Assembly: GCF_029382225.1 (NCBI RefSeq)
Contig: NZ_JARLTC010000005.1
Coordinates: forward strand, 124,001-188,000
DNA from: Spongiactinospora sp. TRM90649
GTDB lineage: Bacteria; Actinomycetota; Actinomycetes; Streptosporangiales; Streptosporangiaceae
Direction: 5' to 3'
Length of the DNA: 64,000 nt
Part shown: positions 1 through 8,175 of the stretch, one piece after another
Layout: each line of letters starts with the position of its first letter
Numbering within the stretch: the stretch's first letter is position 1
Notes under the pieces: generated by a model
Database searches by the model: none
Told to the model about the DNA's origin: nothing
The model's input: only the letters and a program-made list of their open reading frames with translations
Program-made: the position numbers and the translations under genes

Positions 1-294
1 GAAGCGGCCCTTGTAGGCGGTGTTCACCGGCACCTCGACCACACCCGTCAGGCTCAGCCCCGACCAGGCGTGGATGGCGTCCATCGAGTTGTCCAGCATG
101 AGCGCGACCGGAGCCGCGCGGCCCGCGCCGGCCGCGGCCAGCCCACCGGCGAACCGCAGCGAGCGGTCGAAGCTCTCCGCGAATGTCCAGCGGCCGGACC
201 TGTCGGTCTGGGCCACCTTGTCCGGGACCTTCGCGAGCGCGCGCTCGAACGCGTGGATGAATGTGCGTCTTTCCAGCTCCGGCAGTGCGGACAT
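1..294 (-). CDS. AMP-dependent acyl-CoA synthetase/ligase, N-terminal part (runs off the window)
   Basis: Only the first 98 codons lie in the window; the reading frame is open to base 1, so the 3' part is missing. It starts MSALPELERRTFIHAF. Later segments FAESFDRSLRFAGGLAAAG, ALMLDNS and VEVPVNTAYKG match the N-terminal half of ANL-superfamily ligases, especially the carnitine/crotonobetaine-CoA ligase branch (CaiC-like), in which VNTAYKG is typical. Such enzymes activate a carboxylic acid with ATP and load CoA. It is divergent from a class III CoA-transferase/racemase at 405, so a joint role in acyl-CoA metabolism is likely. The substrate cannot be told. Confidence 0.72.
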   Translation of the reverse strand, partial: MSALPELERRTFIHAFERALAKVPDKVAQTDRSGRWTFAESFDRSLRFAGGLAAAGAGRAAPVALMLDNSMDAIHAWSGLSLTGVVEVPVNTAYKGRF

Positions 295-404
295 TGACCC
301 TCCATGACGAGTAGCAGGGGTCGGCGATCCTGGTGGCCGTAGGCTACTATATCGACCGCTCAGTACTGTAACGAATTGTCATCGCCTTTCACTGAGGGGT
401 TCTC

Positions 405-1502
405 ATGCCAGGAGCGCTGCACGGGCTACGCGTCATCGAGCTGGCCGGCATCGGACCATGTCCACACGCGGCGATGCTGCTGGCCGACCTGGGCGCCGAC
501 GTGGTCCGGCTGGAAAGACCGGCCGCGGACCGGACGGCCGAGGCGCATGACCAGATGCTCCGCAACCGGACCGTGGCCGTCGTGGACCTGAAGTCCGGCG
601 AGCAGCGGGCGGCGGTACTCGACCTGGTGGAGAAGGCCGACGTGCTGCTGGAAGGCTTCCGGCCCGGTGTGGCCGAACGGCTCGGCATCGGGCCCGAGGA
701 CTCCCTGCGGCGCAACCCCCGCCTCGTCTACGGCCGCATGACCGGTTGGGGACAGCACGGACCGCTCGCCCGGCGGGCCGGGCACGACATCAACTACATC
801 TCGGTGACGGGCGCGCTGCACGCGATCGGCCGCGAAGGCGAGCGGCCCGTCCCGCCGCTGAACCTGGTCGGCGACTTCGGCGGCGGCTCCCTGTTCCTCG
901 TCTACGGCGTACTGGCGGCCCTGTGGGAACGGGAGCGTTCCGGACGGGGACAGGTGGTGGACGCGGCGATAGTGGACGGTGTCAGCGTGTTGTTGCAGCC
1001 GATCTGGAGCCTGCGCGCCACGGGGTACTGGTCCGACTCCCGCGCCGACAACCTGCTCGACGGGTCCTGGCCGTTCTACGACACCTACGAGTGCTCCGAC
1101 GGCCGGTACGTCGCCGTCGGGGCCATCGAGCCGCAGTTCTACGCCGAACTGGTGGCCGGGCTCGGACTGGCCGGCGAGCCGCTGCCCGAGCAGGGCGACC
1201 GGTCCGGCTGGCCCCTGCTCAGGGCCCGGTTCACGGCGGTGTTCGCCACCAGGACGAGAGACGAGTGGGCCGCGCACTTCGCCGACACCGACGCCTGCGT
1301 CACGCCGGTCCTGGAGTTCGCCGAGGTCGCCGAACATCCCCACATGGCCGCCCGGCGCGCCGTGCGGAACGTCGGCGGCGTACAGCAGGCCGGAGTCGCG
1401 CCGGCACTGTCCCGCACGGCGCATCCCGAGCCGGACGGACCGCCGGGCAGCGCGGTGCCGCTCGCCGCCGTCACCGCCCGCTGGTCGGCTCCGTCCGCGT
1501 AA
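405..1502 (+). CDS. CaiB/BaiF (class III) CoA-transferase family, alpha-methylacyl-CoA racemase-like
   Basis: The protein has 365 residues, the usual length for single-domain racemase-type members. It opens with [31 protein letters not shown], shown here as the family's N-terminal fold. The segment [14 protein letters not shown] carries the conserved His (H127), and [10 protein letters not shown] carries the conserved Asp (D157). These match the His/Asp pair of alpha-methylacyl-CoA racemase (H126/D156 in the mycobacterial Mcr, from memory). That favours an epimerase of 2-methylacyl-CoA thioesters over a true CoA-transferase. It is divergent from the acyl-CoA ligase at 1-294 and lies 47 bases upstream of a TetR gene that may control both. 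Cytosolic; the substrate is unknown. Confidence 0.85.
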   Translation: MPGALHGLRVIELAGIGPCPHAAMLLADLGADVVRLERPAADRTAEAHDQMLRNRTVAVVDLKSGEQRAAVLDLVEKADVLLEGFRPGVAERLGIGPEDSLRRNPRLVYGRMTGWGQHGPLARRAGHDINYISVTGALHAIGREGERPVPPLNLVGDFGGGSLFLVYGVLAALWERERSGRGQVVDAAIVDGVSVLLQPIWSLRATGYWSDSRADNLLDGSWPFYDTYECSDGRYVAVGAIEPQFYAELVAGLGLAGEPLPEQGDRSGWPLLRARFTAVFATRTRDEWAAHFADTDACVTPVLEFAEVAEHPHMAARRAVRNVGGVQQAGVAPALSRTAHPEPDGPPGSAVPLAAVTARWSAPSA

Positions 1503-1549
1503 GCCTCCGGTTAAACTGCGAACGACCGGTCGATCTACGAAGGTGACTG

Positions 1550-2164
1550 ATGCCAAGACAGGCCGATCCACGCAAGAAGCAGCGCATCCTCAGCATCGCC
1601 ACCGACCTGTTCGCGGCGAACGGCTACCACGGCACCGGAACGGCGCAGATCGCCGAGGCGGCGGGCATCGGCAAGAGCGCTCTCTACCACCACATCAAGA
1701 GCAAGGAGGACGCCCTTTTCGAGATCAGTCGGCTTCTACTGGAAGAGCTCGTACAGGCGGGCGAGCGGATCCAGCGGAAGACGGGCCCGGCCGACGAGAA
1801 GCTGCGGCAGTTGAGCAGGGAACTGATCCGCAACATCGGGGCCAACCTGACCGCGTGGCGAGTGGTCAGCGCGGAGTTCGACCAGCTCACCAGCTACCGC
1901 AAGCGGATCATCGCCGAACTCCGGCGCAGCTACGAGGGCACCTGGCTCGCGGTCATCGACTCCGGCACCGCCGAGGGGCTCTTCCGCGCGATCGACCCGG
2001 TACAGGCGAAGGCCATCATCACCATGCACAGCCAGACCCACCTGTGGCTCCGGCACAACGGCAGGCTGACCCCTGACGAGGTCGCGGATCAGCTCTGCGA
2101 CCTGGTGCTCCTCGGAGTCGGCGCCTCCCACCACGGCAACGGGCCGCCTGCCGCGGCGAGCTGA
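1550..2164 (+). CDS. TetR/AcrR family transcriptional regulator
   Basis: The 204-residue protein has an N-terminal helix-turn-helix at about residues 10-55 (KKQRILSIATDLFAANGYHG, then IAEAAGIGKSALYHHIKSKE), the classic TetR DNA-binding signature. The rest is an all-helical ligand domain resembling the branch that controls fatty-acid or acyl-CoA degradation genes. The ATG follows a GAAGGTGACTG stretch. Its position downstream of a CoA-transferase and near an acyl-CoA ligase suggests it senses an acyl-CoA and represses this group; that is an inference from context. Confidence 0.86.
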   Translation: MPRQADPRKKQRILSIATDLFAANGYHGTGTAQIAEAAGIGKSALYHHIKSKEDALFEISRLLLEELVQAGERIQRKTGPADEKLRQLSRELIRNIGANLTAWRVVSAEFDQLTSYRKRIIAELRRSYEGTWLAVIDSGTAEGLFRAIDPVQAKAIITMHSQTHLWLRHNGRLTPDEVADQLCDLVLLGVGASHHGNGPPAAAS

Positions 2165-2298
2165 TCCGGAGCCACACGGCACGCGCGCGGCGGGACACCG
2201 GAACGTCCCCACTGCAAGACCGGCTGTTAGTACGGCGATCAACTTCCGCAACGACCTGGAGAAGGCTGGCCAGGAACACGAGAACGGGCACAGTTCGG

Positions 2299-2375
2299 CT
2301 GGGTGCGTTCAAGCCTGTGATCGATGAGATGTTGCGGGCCGATCTGGACGCACCACGTAAGCAGCGGTACACGAC
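2299..2375 (+). pseudogene. IS21-family IstA transposase fragment
   Basis: Read from 2299, this short stretch gives LGAFKPVIDEMLRADLDAP followed by RKQRYTT. That is the part of IstA-type transposases normally written FKxxIDxxLRADLxAPRKQRHTA. Nothing before or after continues the protein; the frame closes with TGA at 2395. It is a passenger scrap of an insertion sequence, abutting a second, unrelated transposase scrap on the other strand. Confidence 0.6.
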
Positions 2376-2394
2376 GAGTGGGCTTGATCCGGTT

Positions 2395-2791
2395 TGACGC
2401 ACCTCGCTCTTGGAGACGTTCTCGATGCCGAGCTGCTCGATGAGCTTGTCCACCCGCCGGGGCGACACCCCCGGCAGGTAGCTGGTGGCCACCACGCCGA
2501 TCAGCGCCTGCTCGGCGCGGCGGCGGCGTTCCAGCAGCCAATCCGGATAGTGGGACCCGGCCCGGAGCCTGGGAACGGCCAGGTCGATCGTGCCGGCGCG
2601 GGTGTCCCACTCACGGTTCCGTAGCCGTTGCGGGAGGTGACCCGCTCGGTGCTGCGCTCGCCGTAGGCGGCTCCGCACAGGCCGTCGGCCTCGGCCATGG
2701 TCTTCACCATGCAACGCAACCTGTCGGGGTCATCGGCCTGGAGTTGCCCGACCGGCCGCTGCTGGGGCGTCACACTGCTGTCCGCGGCCAT
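2395..2791 (-). pseudogene. IS256-family (mutator type) transposase N-terminal remnant, frameshifted
   Basis: Reading the minus strand from an ATG at 2791 gives DPDRLRCMVKTMAEADGLCG and then ERVTSRNGYG. The frame then breaks near 2620 and continues in another frame as REWDTRAGTIDLAVPRLR, GSHYPDWLLERRRRAEQAL and VVATSYLPGVSPRRVDKL, stopping at KSEVRQ near 2397. These blocks, in this order, are the N-terminal third of IS256/mutator transposases. The DDE catalytic part is absent, so it cannot transpose. The break point coincides with the end of the IstA scrap, suggesting one insertion or deletion joined the two. Confidence 0.75.
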
Positions 2792-2826
2792 CGCTTGGCT
2801 CTCCCTCGAAGTTGATCTTGCCCATT

Positions 2827-2869
2827 CGAAGGATCACGCGATGGCCGTCTTCATGCCTCGCCGCCACGC
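2827..2869 (+). repeat. 43-base element, copy A (copy B at 17509-17551)
   Basis: This copy and 17509-17551 agree at 35 of 43 aligned positions without gaps, by eye, including an uninterrupted GCGATGGCCGT. In one frame both read AMAVxMxRRHA. The rest of 2792-3110 between the IS remnant and the lipoprotein gene shows no gene that I can support, only an isolated AAGGAGGGATATC at 2937-2949 with no reading frame behind it. The element could be the end of a lost gene or of an insertion sequence. Confidence 0.4.
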
Positions 2870-3110
2870 TTGTGACCAGGTCAATCTCGTACACCACTTC
2901 CGTGGACGTGACCGTGAGACTTCTTCGGATGATCTAAGGAGGGATATCCGCTAAGATCACCTCTTGTTCCGCCTCGGGCGTTCTGCTTCGGGCGCCATGC
3001 TTGATGTGCCGTGTCGCGCCATCCCTTGCATTACGCGGCCTGCAAGTCGAATTGCCCCTTGTGTCCCGCAGGCGACATTTTGTCCCATTTATTCGAGGAA
3101 AGAATTCGCC

Positions 3111-3455
3111 ATGCCCTTTTCGAAGTTCGCCCGTTCCGCCGCCCTGCTCGTCGCCGTCCTATCCCTCACTTCCGGCCTCGCCGCCTGCGGTGGGACGGGC
3201 GAGAGCGACGGGGCCGGTGGGAGCGGGGAAGGCGGGGTCGACAAGGCGAGCCTTCTCGCCAAGTTCAAGACGGAGAAGGATGCCGAAGGCACCCCCGAGA
3301 CGGCCATGAACTGCCTGGTCGACGTCATGCTCAAGTACGGTGACAAGGCCAGCCTTCAGGACTACATCGACGGGAAGGTCAAGGCCGACGACATCAAGGG
3401 CCTCGGCCCCTCTAACAAGGACGCCGAAGCAGCAGGCTTCAAGTGCGTCTCCTGA
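3111..3455 (+). CDS. Small secreted lipoprotein of unknown function
   Basis: The 114-residue product has a positively charged start (MPFSKFAR), a hydrophobic stretch, and the lipobox LAAC with Cys at residue 25, so it should be lipid-anchored outside the membrane. After a Gly/Ser/Asp-rich linker there is a small domain with two further cysteines (MNCLVDV and FKCVS) that could form a disulfide. I chose the ATG at 3111 because GAGGAAAGAA sits just upstream and the signal peptide begins there; a longer reading from 2964 has no ribosome site. I do not recognise the domain. Confidence 0.7.
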   Translation: MPFSKFARSAALLVAVLSLTSGLAACGGTGESDGAGGSGEGGVDKASLLAKFKTEKDAEGTPETAMNCLVDVMLKYGDKASLQDYIDGKVKADDIKGLGPSNKDAEAAGFKCVS

Positions 3456-3482
3456 GCTGAACCCCGCCACTGAGCTGAACCC

Positions 3483-3513
3483 CGCCACTCCGGCGTCCCC
3501 CGCCGGAGTGGCG
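3483..3513 (+). terminator. Strong hairpin, probable terminator of the lipoprotein gene
   Basis: A perfect 13-base stem (CGCCACTCCGGCG against CGCCGGAGTGGCG) closes a TCCCC loop 28 bases after the lipoprotein stop. No T-run follows, which is common in actinomycetes. The stem partly overlaps a tandem duplication of GAGCTGAACCCCGCCACT. Confidence 0.6.
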
Positions 3514-3561
3514 GACCAAGGCCGGTCGCGCGATCCATCGCTGGCCGGCGCGCTACTGCTG

Positions 3562-3735
3562 GACGCCCGGCCGGTCGCCTTCCGCCAGCTCCAGGGCTGG
3601 GTGTCCGCGTTGCCGCTGGCGTTCGACAACCTCGGCGCGAGCCGTACGTTCGACACTCCGGCGCTCGCGGCGGCCTTCCCGTTCACCAGCCCGGACCTGA
3701 CCACCGAGCTCGGCCGGACCGCCGTCCTGTACGGC
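3562..3735 (+). pseudogene. Fragment of a VirB4/TraC-like conjugation ATPase
   Basis: An internal open stretch gives FRQLQGWVSALPLAFDNLGA, SRTFDTPALAAAFPFTSPDL and TAVLYG. In actinobacterial integrative elements this block lies before the Walker A motif of VirB4-like ATPases (FDTxALAAxFPFTSPDL being the recognisable part). There is no start codon, no Walker motif and no continuation: at about 3740 the DNA switches to RHS-type sequence in another frame. It is a leftover of a conjugative element. Confidence 0.5.
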
Positions 3736-3743
3736 GGCTCGGC

Positions 3744-4946
3744 GGAAGTGGCCAGATCAAGCGGGTCCTGGAGCGCGATGCCGCCACCGACTGGCTCTCC
3801 CGCGTCACGACCCAGACGAAAGCCGACACCAGTGCCCCCGACACGGTGCAGGACGACCGCTACACCTACAACGTGGCGGGCAACATCACCCGCGTCCTGG
3901 ACGCCGCCTCCGCCGTCCCCAGCGGGAGCCCGGGTCAATCCGAGTGCTTCGCCTACGACGGCCTGCGGCGGCTGAAGACCGCCTACACCACCACCGCGAA
4001 CGCCTGCGGCGGTTCGGGCGACAACGACGGCATCGACCCGTACGACCAGGCCTACGGCTACAACGGGGTCGGCAACATCACCACGCTGACCGACAACGGC
4101 CAGACCGCCACCTACACCTATCCGGCCCCCGGCCCCTCGGCGGTACGGCCCAACGCCGTCACCTCCATCACACGGCCGGGCGGTGCCGACACCTACGCCT
4201 ACGACAACGCCGGGCAACTGATCGCCCGGACCGTGGGCGGCAAACAGGGCACCTTCACCTGGGACCAGCTCGGCCAGCTCACCCAGGCCGAAATCGACGG
4301 CGGGCAGACCGCCATGGTCTACGACACCACCGGCGACCGCCTCATCCGGCGAGACCCGGACGGTAGCACCACCCTCTACCTGGGCTCGATGGAACTCCGC
4401 CCGGCGGGCGGCCAGGTCACCGGCAAGCGCTACTACAGCGCCGCTGACGGCTCATCCGTCGCGATGTGCGACGGCACGGGCGTCACCTGGCTACTTCCGG
4501 GCATGCACGGCAGCACCCAGGTGGCCGTCAACGACACCACCGGCACCGTCAACCGCGAACGCCATCTCCCCTTCGGCCAGCGCCGCGGCGGCGATGACCT
4601 GCCGTTCACCGACCGCGGATTCCTCGGCAAGGTCGAGGACGACTCAACCGACCTCACCTACCTGGGCGCGCGCTACTACGACCCGGCCATCGCCAGGTTC
4701 ATCTCCACCGACCCCGAACTCGACCTCCGCCTTCCCGCCTGGGCCAACGCCTATTCCTACGCCGCCAACAACCCGATCGACCTCTCCGACCCCGACGGCC
4801 TCCGCGTGGACGCCGGCGGAGGCAGCTCCGACAGGAGCAACGGCTACTCCCGCGACAAGAAGCGCCCCAACGCCAACCAGAACTTCGCCCAGACCCACCA
4901 CGCCAGCGGCAAGAAGACCGCATGTTCATTTAATTGCGATCCGTAA
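3744..4946 (+). pseudogene. Truncated RHS-repeat / polymorphic toxin core
   Basis: The frame is open from about 3744 (GQIKRVLERDAATDWLSRV) and has a possible GTG at 3846. It holds YD-repeats (YTYNVAGNITRV, YGYNGVGNITTLTDNG, YAYDNAGQLI) and then the RHS core end motif, with LTYLGARYYDPAIARFISTD near 4654-4713 and AYSYAANNPIDLSDPDG. RHS proteins form a shell around a C-terminal toxin and normally exceed 1,500 residues; here the N-terminal secretion and shell parts are gone. The stop at 4946 follows an unrelated tail, and a HINT/toxin piece continues in another frame. I regard it as dead. Confidence 0.75.
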
Positions 4947-4953
4947 GTGGACC

Positions 4954-5157
4954 ACACACAGTCAACGTGTTCACGATCTTACTATCGCCGACTATGTACT
5001 GGCAGGCGCGGCTGCAGTCCTCGTTCACAATGACGACAAACCTGTGCCAAAAATTATCCGCCGGGGAGTCGAGAGGATCAAGAACGGCGAACTGGCACAG
5101 CGCAGGGCGTTCTCCAGATCATCCGCGACGGGTGATGATGCCCCCGAACGGCCATGA
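4954..5157 (+). pseudogene. Pretoxin HINT C-terminus plus start of a toxin tip, remnant
   Basis: This frame reads RVHDLTIADYVLAGAAAVLV then HND. It matches the end of the HINT autoprocessing domain in actinobacterial RHS toxins (VHNLTVADxHTYYVLAGxTPVLVHN), but with the middle shortened. It then begins a toxin tip with KIIRRGVERIKNGELAQRR and stops 19 residues later, far short of any full effector. It is the natural continuation of the RHS gene at 3744-4946 but out of frame with it. No immunity gene is evident next to it. Confidence 0.6.
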
Positions 5158-5195
5158 CACGGTGAGTCGCACGGAGGAAGGTCGAAGGAGGGTAC

Positions 5196-5747
5196 ATGTC
5201 GATCGGACCTGTCCAGCTACTCGTGCTGGGGTTCAATCATCCCGAGTTCCACGGCGAGATCATCGCCGAGCTGGAGCGATTGCGGCAGAACGACACCGTG
5301 CGAGTGATCGACGCGCTCGCCGTCTACAAAGACAAGTCCGGCGAACTGGAGGTCGAGCACCTCAGCAACCTCACCCAGGATGAGGCGATCGAGATCGGCA
5401 CCGTGATCGGAGCGCTGATCGGCCTCGGCATCGCGGGCGAGGCGGGCTCGGAGGCGGGTGCCGTACTCGGCGCCGAGAAAGTCGAGCAGGCGGGCGGCCT
5501 GCACCCGCTCCCGTCCGAGCAGGAGCTCTGGGACGTCATCGGGGACATCCCGAACGACAGCGCCGCCGCGCTCATCCTGCTGGAGCACCACTGGGCGGTC
5601 CCGCTGCGGGACGCGGTGACACGAGCCGGGGGCCTGCGCATCGCGGACGGCTTCATCAGCCCCCTGGACCTCGTGGCGATCGGACTGCACACGGCCGAGG
5701 AGGCGGAGCGGCTGCAGACCCTGACCAACACCGGAAGCGGGGGGTAG
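5196..5747 (+). CDS. DUF6325 family protein
   Basis: The 183-residue acidic protein begins MSIGPVQLLVLGFNHPEFHG and contains RVIDALAVYKDKSGELE. A glycine-rich hydrophobic segment follows (IGTVIGALIGLGIAGEAGSE, about residues 68-87), then WDVIGDIPNDSAAALILLEHHWAVPLR. This pattern is the actinobacterial DUF6325 family, related to DUF1269-type proteins with an embedded glycine-zipper loop. The function is not known; members often sit near stress genes. GAAGGAGGG lies just before the ATG. It converges on the membrane-protein gene at 5795. Confidence 0.72.
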   Translation: MSIGPVQLLVLGFNHPEFHGEIIAELERLRQNDTVRVIDALAVYKDKSGELEVEHLSNLTQDEAIEIGTVIGALIGLGIAGEAGSEAGAVLGAEKVEQAGGLHPLPSEQELWDVIGDIPNDSAAALILLEHHWAVPLRDAVTRAGGLRIADGFISPLDLVAIGLHTAEEAERLQTLTNTGSGG

Positions 5748-5794
5748 GCACACGGCAGCCCACACAGTGAAACGCCCGGCCGGCGGACCCGTGC

Positions 5795-6277
5795 TCAGTG
5801 GGTCAGCAGCACCTTGAGCAGGACCAGGATCAGGCCGATGACCAGGTTCCCCACGGCGGCCACGACAACGATCCCCGTGCTCTCCCGGGCCTTCACGGCC
5901 GCCAACGCGGCCCAGGCCACCTGGGCGGTCAACGCCGTGGCCAGCGCCAGCCAGGCGCTCGTGGAGCCGGACAGGCCCAGCGCCCAGGCCGTCACCGCCG
6001 CGACCGCGGGCGGCAGCGCCGCCTGCAGCAGCGGGCGCTCGCGCGCGCCGACCGTGCGTGCCTGCGCCCAGCTCAGTCGCGTGCGGTGCCGGCGCTCGCC
6101 CACCAGCCCGGAATATACGTGGGCGATCCAGAACACCAGCCCGGTGGCCAGCAGCAGGACACCGGTCACCAGCCCCGAGGGTGGATTCTGGCCGGGGCTG
6201 GTCCCGGCCACGACGGAGGCGGCGAGCAAGGAGCCGTACACGGCGCCGGTGTAATCGATCTGCGTTTCATCGGCCAT
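5795..6277 (-). CDS. Small integral membrane protein, unknown function
   Basis: The 160-residue product has about four hydrophobic helices (around VYGSLLAASVVAG, GLVTGVLLLATGLVFWIAHV, LPPAVAAVTAWALGL and the C-terminal VVAAVGNLVIGLILVLLKVLL). A charged loop carries GERRHRTRLSWAQARTVG, and the C-terminus is HLT-like short and cytosolic. I chose the ATG at 6277 because GGAGGGGGAGGCGGAGG runs before it; an upstream ATG at 6334 would add 19 charged residues. No catalytic motif is visible. Confidence 0.6.
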   Translation of the reverse strand: MADETQIDYTGAVYGSLLAASVVAGTSPGQNPPSGLVTGVLLLATGLVFWIAHVYSGLVGERRHRTRLSWAQARTVGARERPLLQAALPPAVAAVTAWALGLSGSTSAWLALATALTAQVAWAALAAVKARESTGIVVVAAVGNLVIGLILVLLKVLLTH

Positions 6278-6593
6278 GGCAGCCGCCTCCGCCTCCCCCT
6301 CCACGATGTCCCTGTCAAGGCACTGTGACCGCATCTTGCCGCGCCGGATTCACCCCCACCGGGCGAGTCGGCGGGGCAATGGGGAGGCGGGCGGCTGCGT
6401 ATTCTTCAATTTGGGTTTGTGACGAAGTGTCAGTTCGATTGTTTTCGATTCTCGCCTTCCTGGATCGCAATCGGCGATGGTGCTCCCTTGCCGCGCCGAT
6501 CAGGCCCAATGGAGATTTCTCTGAGGTGACGCATGGTTTCGTACTATCTTGTAACCTGCCCACCGGGCATCAATGCGTGTCAGGGGAGAGCGT
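6278..6593. other. Intergenic region between divergent genes
   Basis: This gap of about 315 bases separates the minus-strand membrane protein and the plus-strand HTH/lectin gene. It is less GC-rich than its surroundings, with a tandem TTCGATT at 6434-6450 and an A/T-rich TACTATCTTGTAA around 6543-6555 that could be a promoter. I see no gene in it. Confidence 0.45.
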
Positions 6594-7718
6594 TTGCCGG
6601 ATCCTGGAAGCAGGCCACCGCGGCCGGAGGACGCCACGACGACGGCCGAGTTCGTCGCGGCGCTCAGGAAGCTGCGGCAGTGGTCGGGCCTCACCTACCG
6701 CGAGCTCGCGGCCCAGGCGGCCGAGGCCGGGGACGTGCTGCCGCCGAGCACCATGGCCACCGTCCTTGGACGCGCCAAGCTTCCCCGTGAAGGCTTCGTC
6801 ACCGCCTTCGTCCGCGCCTGCGGTTTCGACGAGGCGGAGGCGGCGCGCTGGGTGACGGCGCGCAAGGCCCTGGCGGCCGGGACCACACCGGCTCCGGCGG
6901 CACGAGAGGAGCCGGCCGACGCGCCCGCGGCGACGCCGCCCGCCGATGAGACCCTGACCGTGACGGCGCTCCCGGGCGACGACGACGCCGATGACGACGG
7001 CGAGGTACGGCACGGCTCGCGCCCCCGGCGATGGGCGCGGCGCGGGTGGTTGCAGACCTCGACCATCGTGTCGGTCACCGCGATCGCCATGGTGATCGTG
7101 GTGGCCCTGACGAGGCCGACCGGCGGCGGCCGGACTCCCGACGGCGACCAGGCTTCCACGGCTACCGGCGGCCGCACCACCAAGGCGCTGACGAATCCCG
7201 TGCCGGCCCCGTCGGCCGGCCCGGGCCTCCCGTCCAACGGCTGGTACGGCCTGACCCCCTCGCACGTCGCCGACCGCGACCTGTGCGTGGGCGAGGGCCG
7301 CGAGCGCAACCAGCGCACCAACCGGCCCATCGCCGTGCAGCGGCCATGTGACGACCTCTCGCCCGACACCTACCTGCGGGTCGACGACCAGGGCGCGTAC
7401 GCGATCGAGTGGCACGACCCCAAGAACGGGCTCGGCTGCCTGTCGGTGGACGAGGGGTACAAGGGCGCGAACGCGCTCATCCAGCCGACCGATTGCAGGG
7501 ACGACGCCCCCTACCAGCGGTTCATGCTGGAACAGAGGGGCGACGGTTTCCGGTTGCGCCCGGTGCACAGCGGCGCGTGCCTCGGAGCCCTGAACGGCCC
7601 CCGGGACACCGAGGTCGGCGGCGAACTGGCACAGGTGGCCTGTGAGGACCGAACCGACCAGATCGTCCTGATCCGCCCGCGCCCGGCACCCAAGCTCCCG
7701 GTCCCGCTGCCGAATTAA
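6594..7718 (+). CDS. Membrane-anchored HTH protein with extracytoplasmic ricin-type lectin-like domain
   Basis: The N-terminus (ATTTAEFVAALRKLRQWSGL, TYRELAAQA, PPSTMATVLGRAKLPREGFV) is the XRE-like helix-turn-helix domain common in Actinobacteria. A Pro/Ala/Asp-rich linker, one transmembrane helix (TSTIVSVTAIAMVIVVALT) and an outside domain follow. The outside domain has evenly spaced Cys and QxW-like blocks (CLSVDEGYKGANALIQPTDC, ACLGALNG) of ricin-B type. Cytosolic DNA-binding fold plus outer sugar-binding fold suggests a one-piece sensor. I prefer the TTG at 6594, five bases after AGGGGAG; an in-frame ATG at 6573 lacks a ribosome site. Ligand and targets are unknown. Confidence 0.66.
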   Translation: MPDPGSRPPRPEDATTTAEFVAALRKLRQWSGLTYRELAAQAAEAGDVLPPSTMATVLGRAKLPREGFVTAFVRACGFDEAEAARWVTARKALAAGTTPAPAAREEPADAPAATPPADETLTVTALPGDDDADDDGEVRHGSRPRRWARRGWLQTSTIVSVTAIAMVIVVALTRPTGGGRTPDGDQASTATGGRTTKALTNPVPAPSAGPGLPSNGWYGLTPSHVADRDLCVGEGRERNQRTNRPIAVQRPCDDLSPDTYLRVDDQGAYAIEWHDPKNGLGCLSVDEGYKGANALIQPTDCRDDAPYQRFMLEQRGDGFRLRPVHSGACLGALNGPRDTEVGGELAQVACEDRTDQIVLIRPRPAPKLPVPLPN

Positions 7719-7851
7719 ACCGATATATTCAGTCGGGAAAGTCAGGAATTTAGGAAAACGCGAACCGGGCCCGCACGCCCGACTCGACGAGCATTTGATC
7801 TCCCCGATTCATTCAGTTTCCAAAGAGAAACCATTTTCCCTTTTCTGTACA

Positions 7852-7867
7852 TGTGATCCACGTCACA
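7852..7867. promoter_or_regulatory. Perfect Crp-consensus site upstream of the RiPP precursor
   Basis: TGTGATCCACGTCACA fits TGTGA-N6-TCACA exactly and lies 85 bases before the precursor ATG, in a locally A/T-rich 230-base region (7719-7952) that has no gene. Crp-family regulators bind this palindrome, and Streptomyces Crp is known to influence antibiotic clusters. Binding here is an inference. Confidence 0.6.
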
Positions 7868-7952
7868 TTGCATTTGTCTTCACCCCGTTAATCGACGCGT
7901 GCGATAGTCGCAACGTCACACGGAAATGCAATACAGAAAGAAGGGATTCAAC

Positions 7953-8141
7953 ATGCAGGATCATGGCATCGCGCCGGATTTCGCTGCTGATTTCGACCTC
8001 TTCGCCCGTGAGCTGTCGGGTGACGAGATGGAGGCCGGTCGCTCGTTCGGCTCCAGCCTGAGCAGCGCCTTCACCTTCTCAACCGGCACGTGCAGCAGCG
8101 CGGGCTGCGTTTCCACCGCCGGCTCGTCCGTCACCGGCTGA
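7953..8141 (+). CDS. RiPP precursor peptide (azole/dehydroamino-acid peptide type)
   Basis: This 62-residue peptide heads an operon of YcaO, LanB-type and nitroreductase genes. Its leader (residues 1-30) is acidic and has a hydrophobic-acidic stretch DFDLFARELS that could dock an RRE. From residue 31 the composition switches abruptly: 18 of the last 32 residues are Ser, Thr or Cys, with only two Cys (C47, C52) and the rest mostly Gly, Ala and Phe. The block SSAGCV resembles the end of the goadsporin core as I remember it. AAGGGA lies seven bases before the ATG at 7953; an earlier in-frame ATG at 7926 lacks a site. The leader-core boundary near GR-S31 is a guess. Confidence 0.85.
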   Translation: MQDHGIAPDFAADFDLFARELSGDEMEAGRSFGSSLSSAFTFSTGTCSSAGCVSTAGSSVTG

Positions 8142-8175
8142 GCTTGAGGAACTGACGGAGGGAGGTCCCGGTCCG

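Noticed and set aside
3111..3455. Lipoprotein gene as an immunity protein for the RHS toxin remnant
   Set aside because: It lies upstream, is separated by a terminator hairpin and a VirB4-like scrap, and immunity genes normally follow the toxin tip; no evidence links them.
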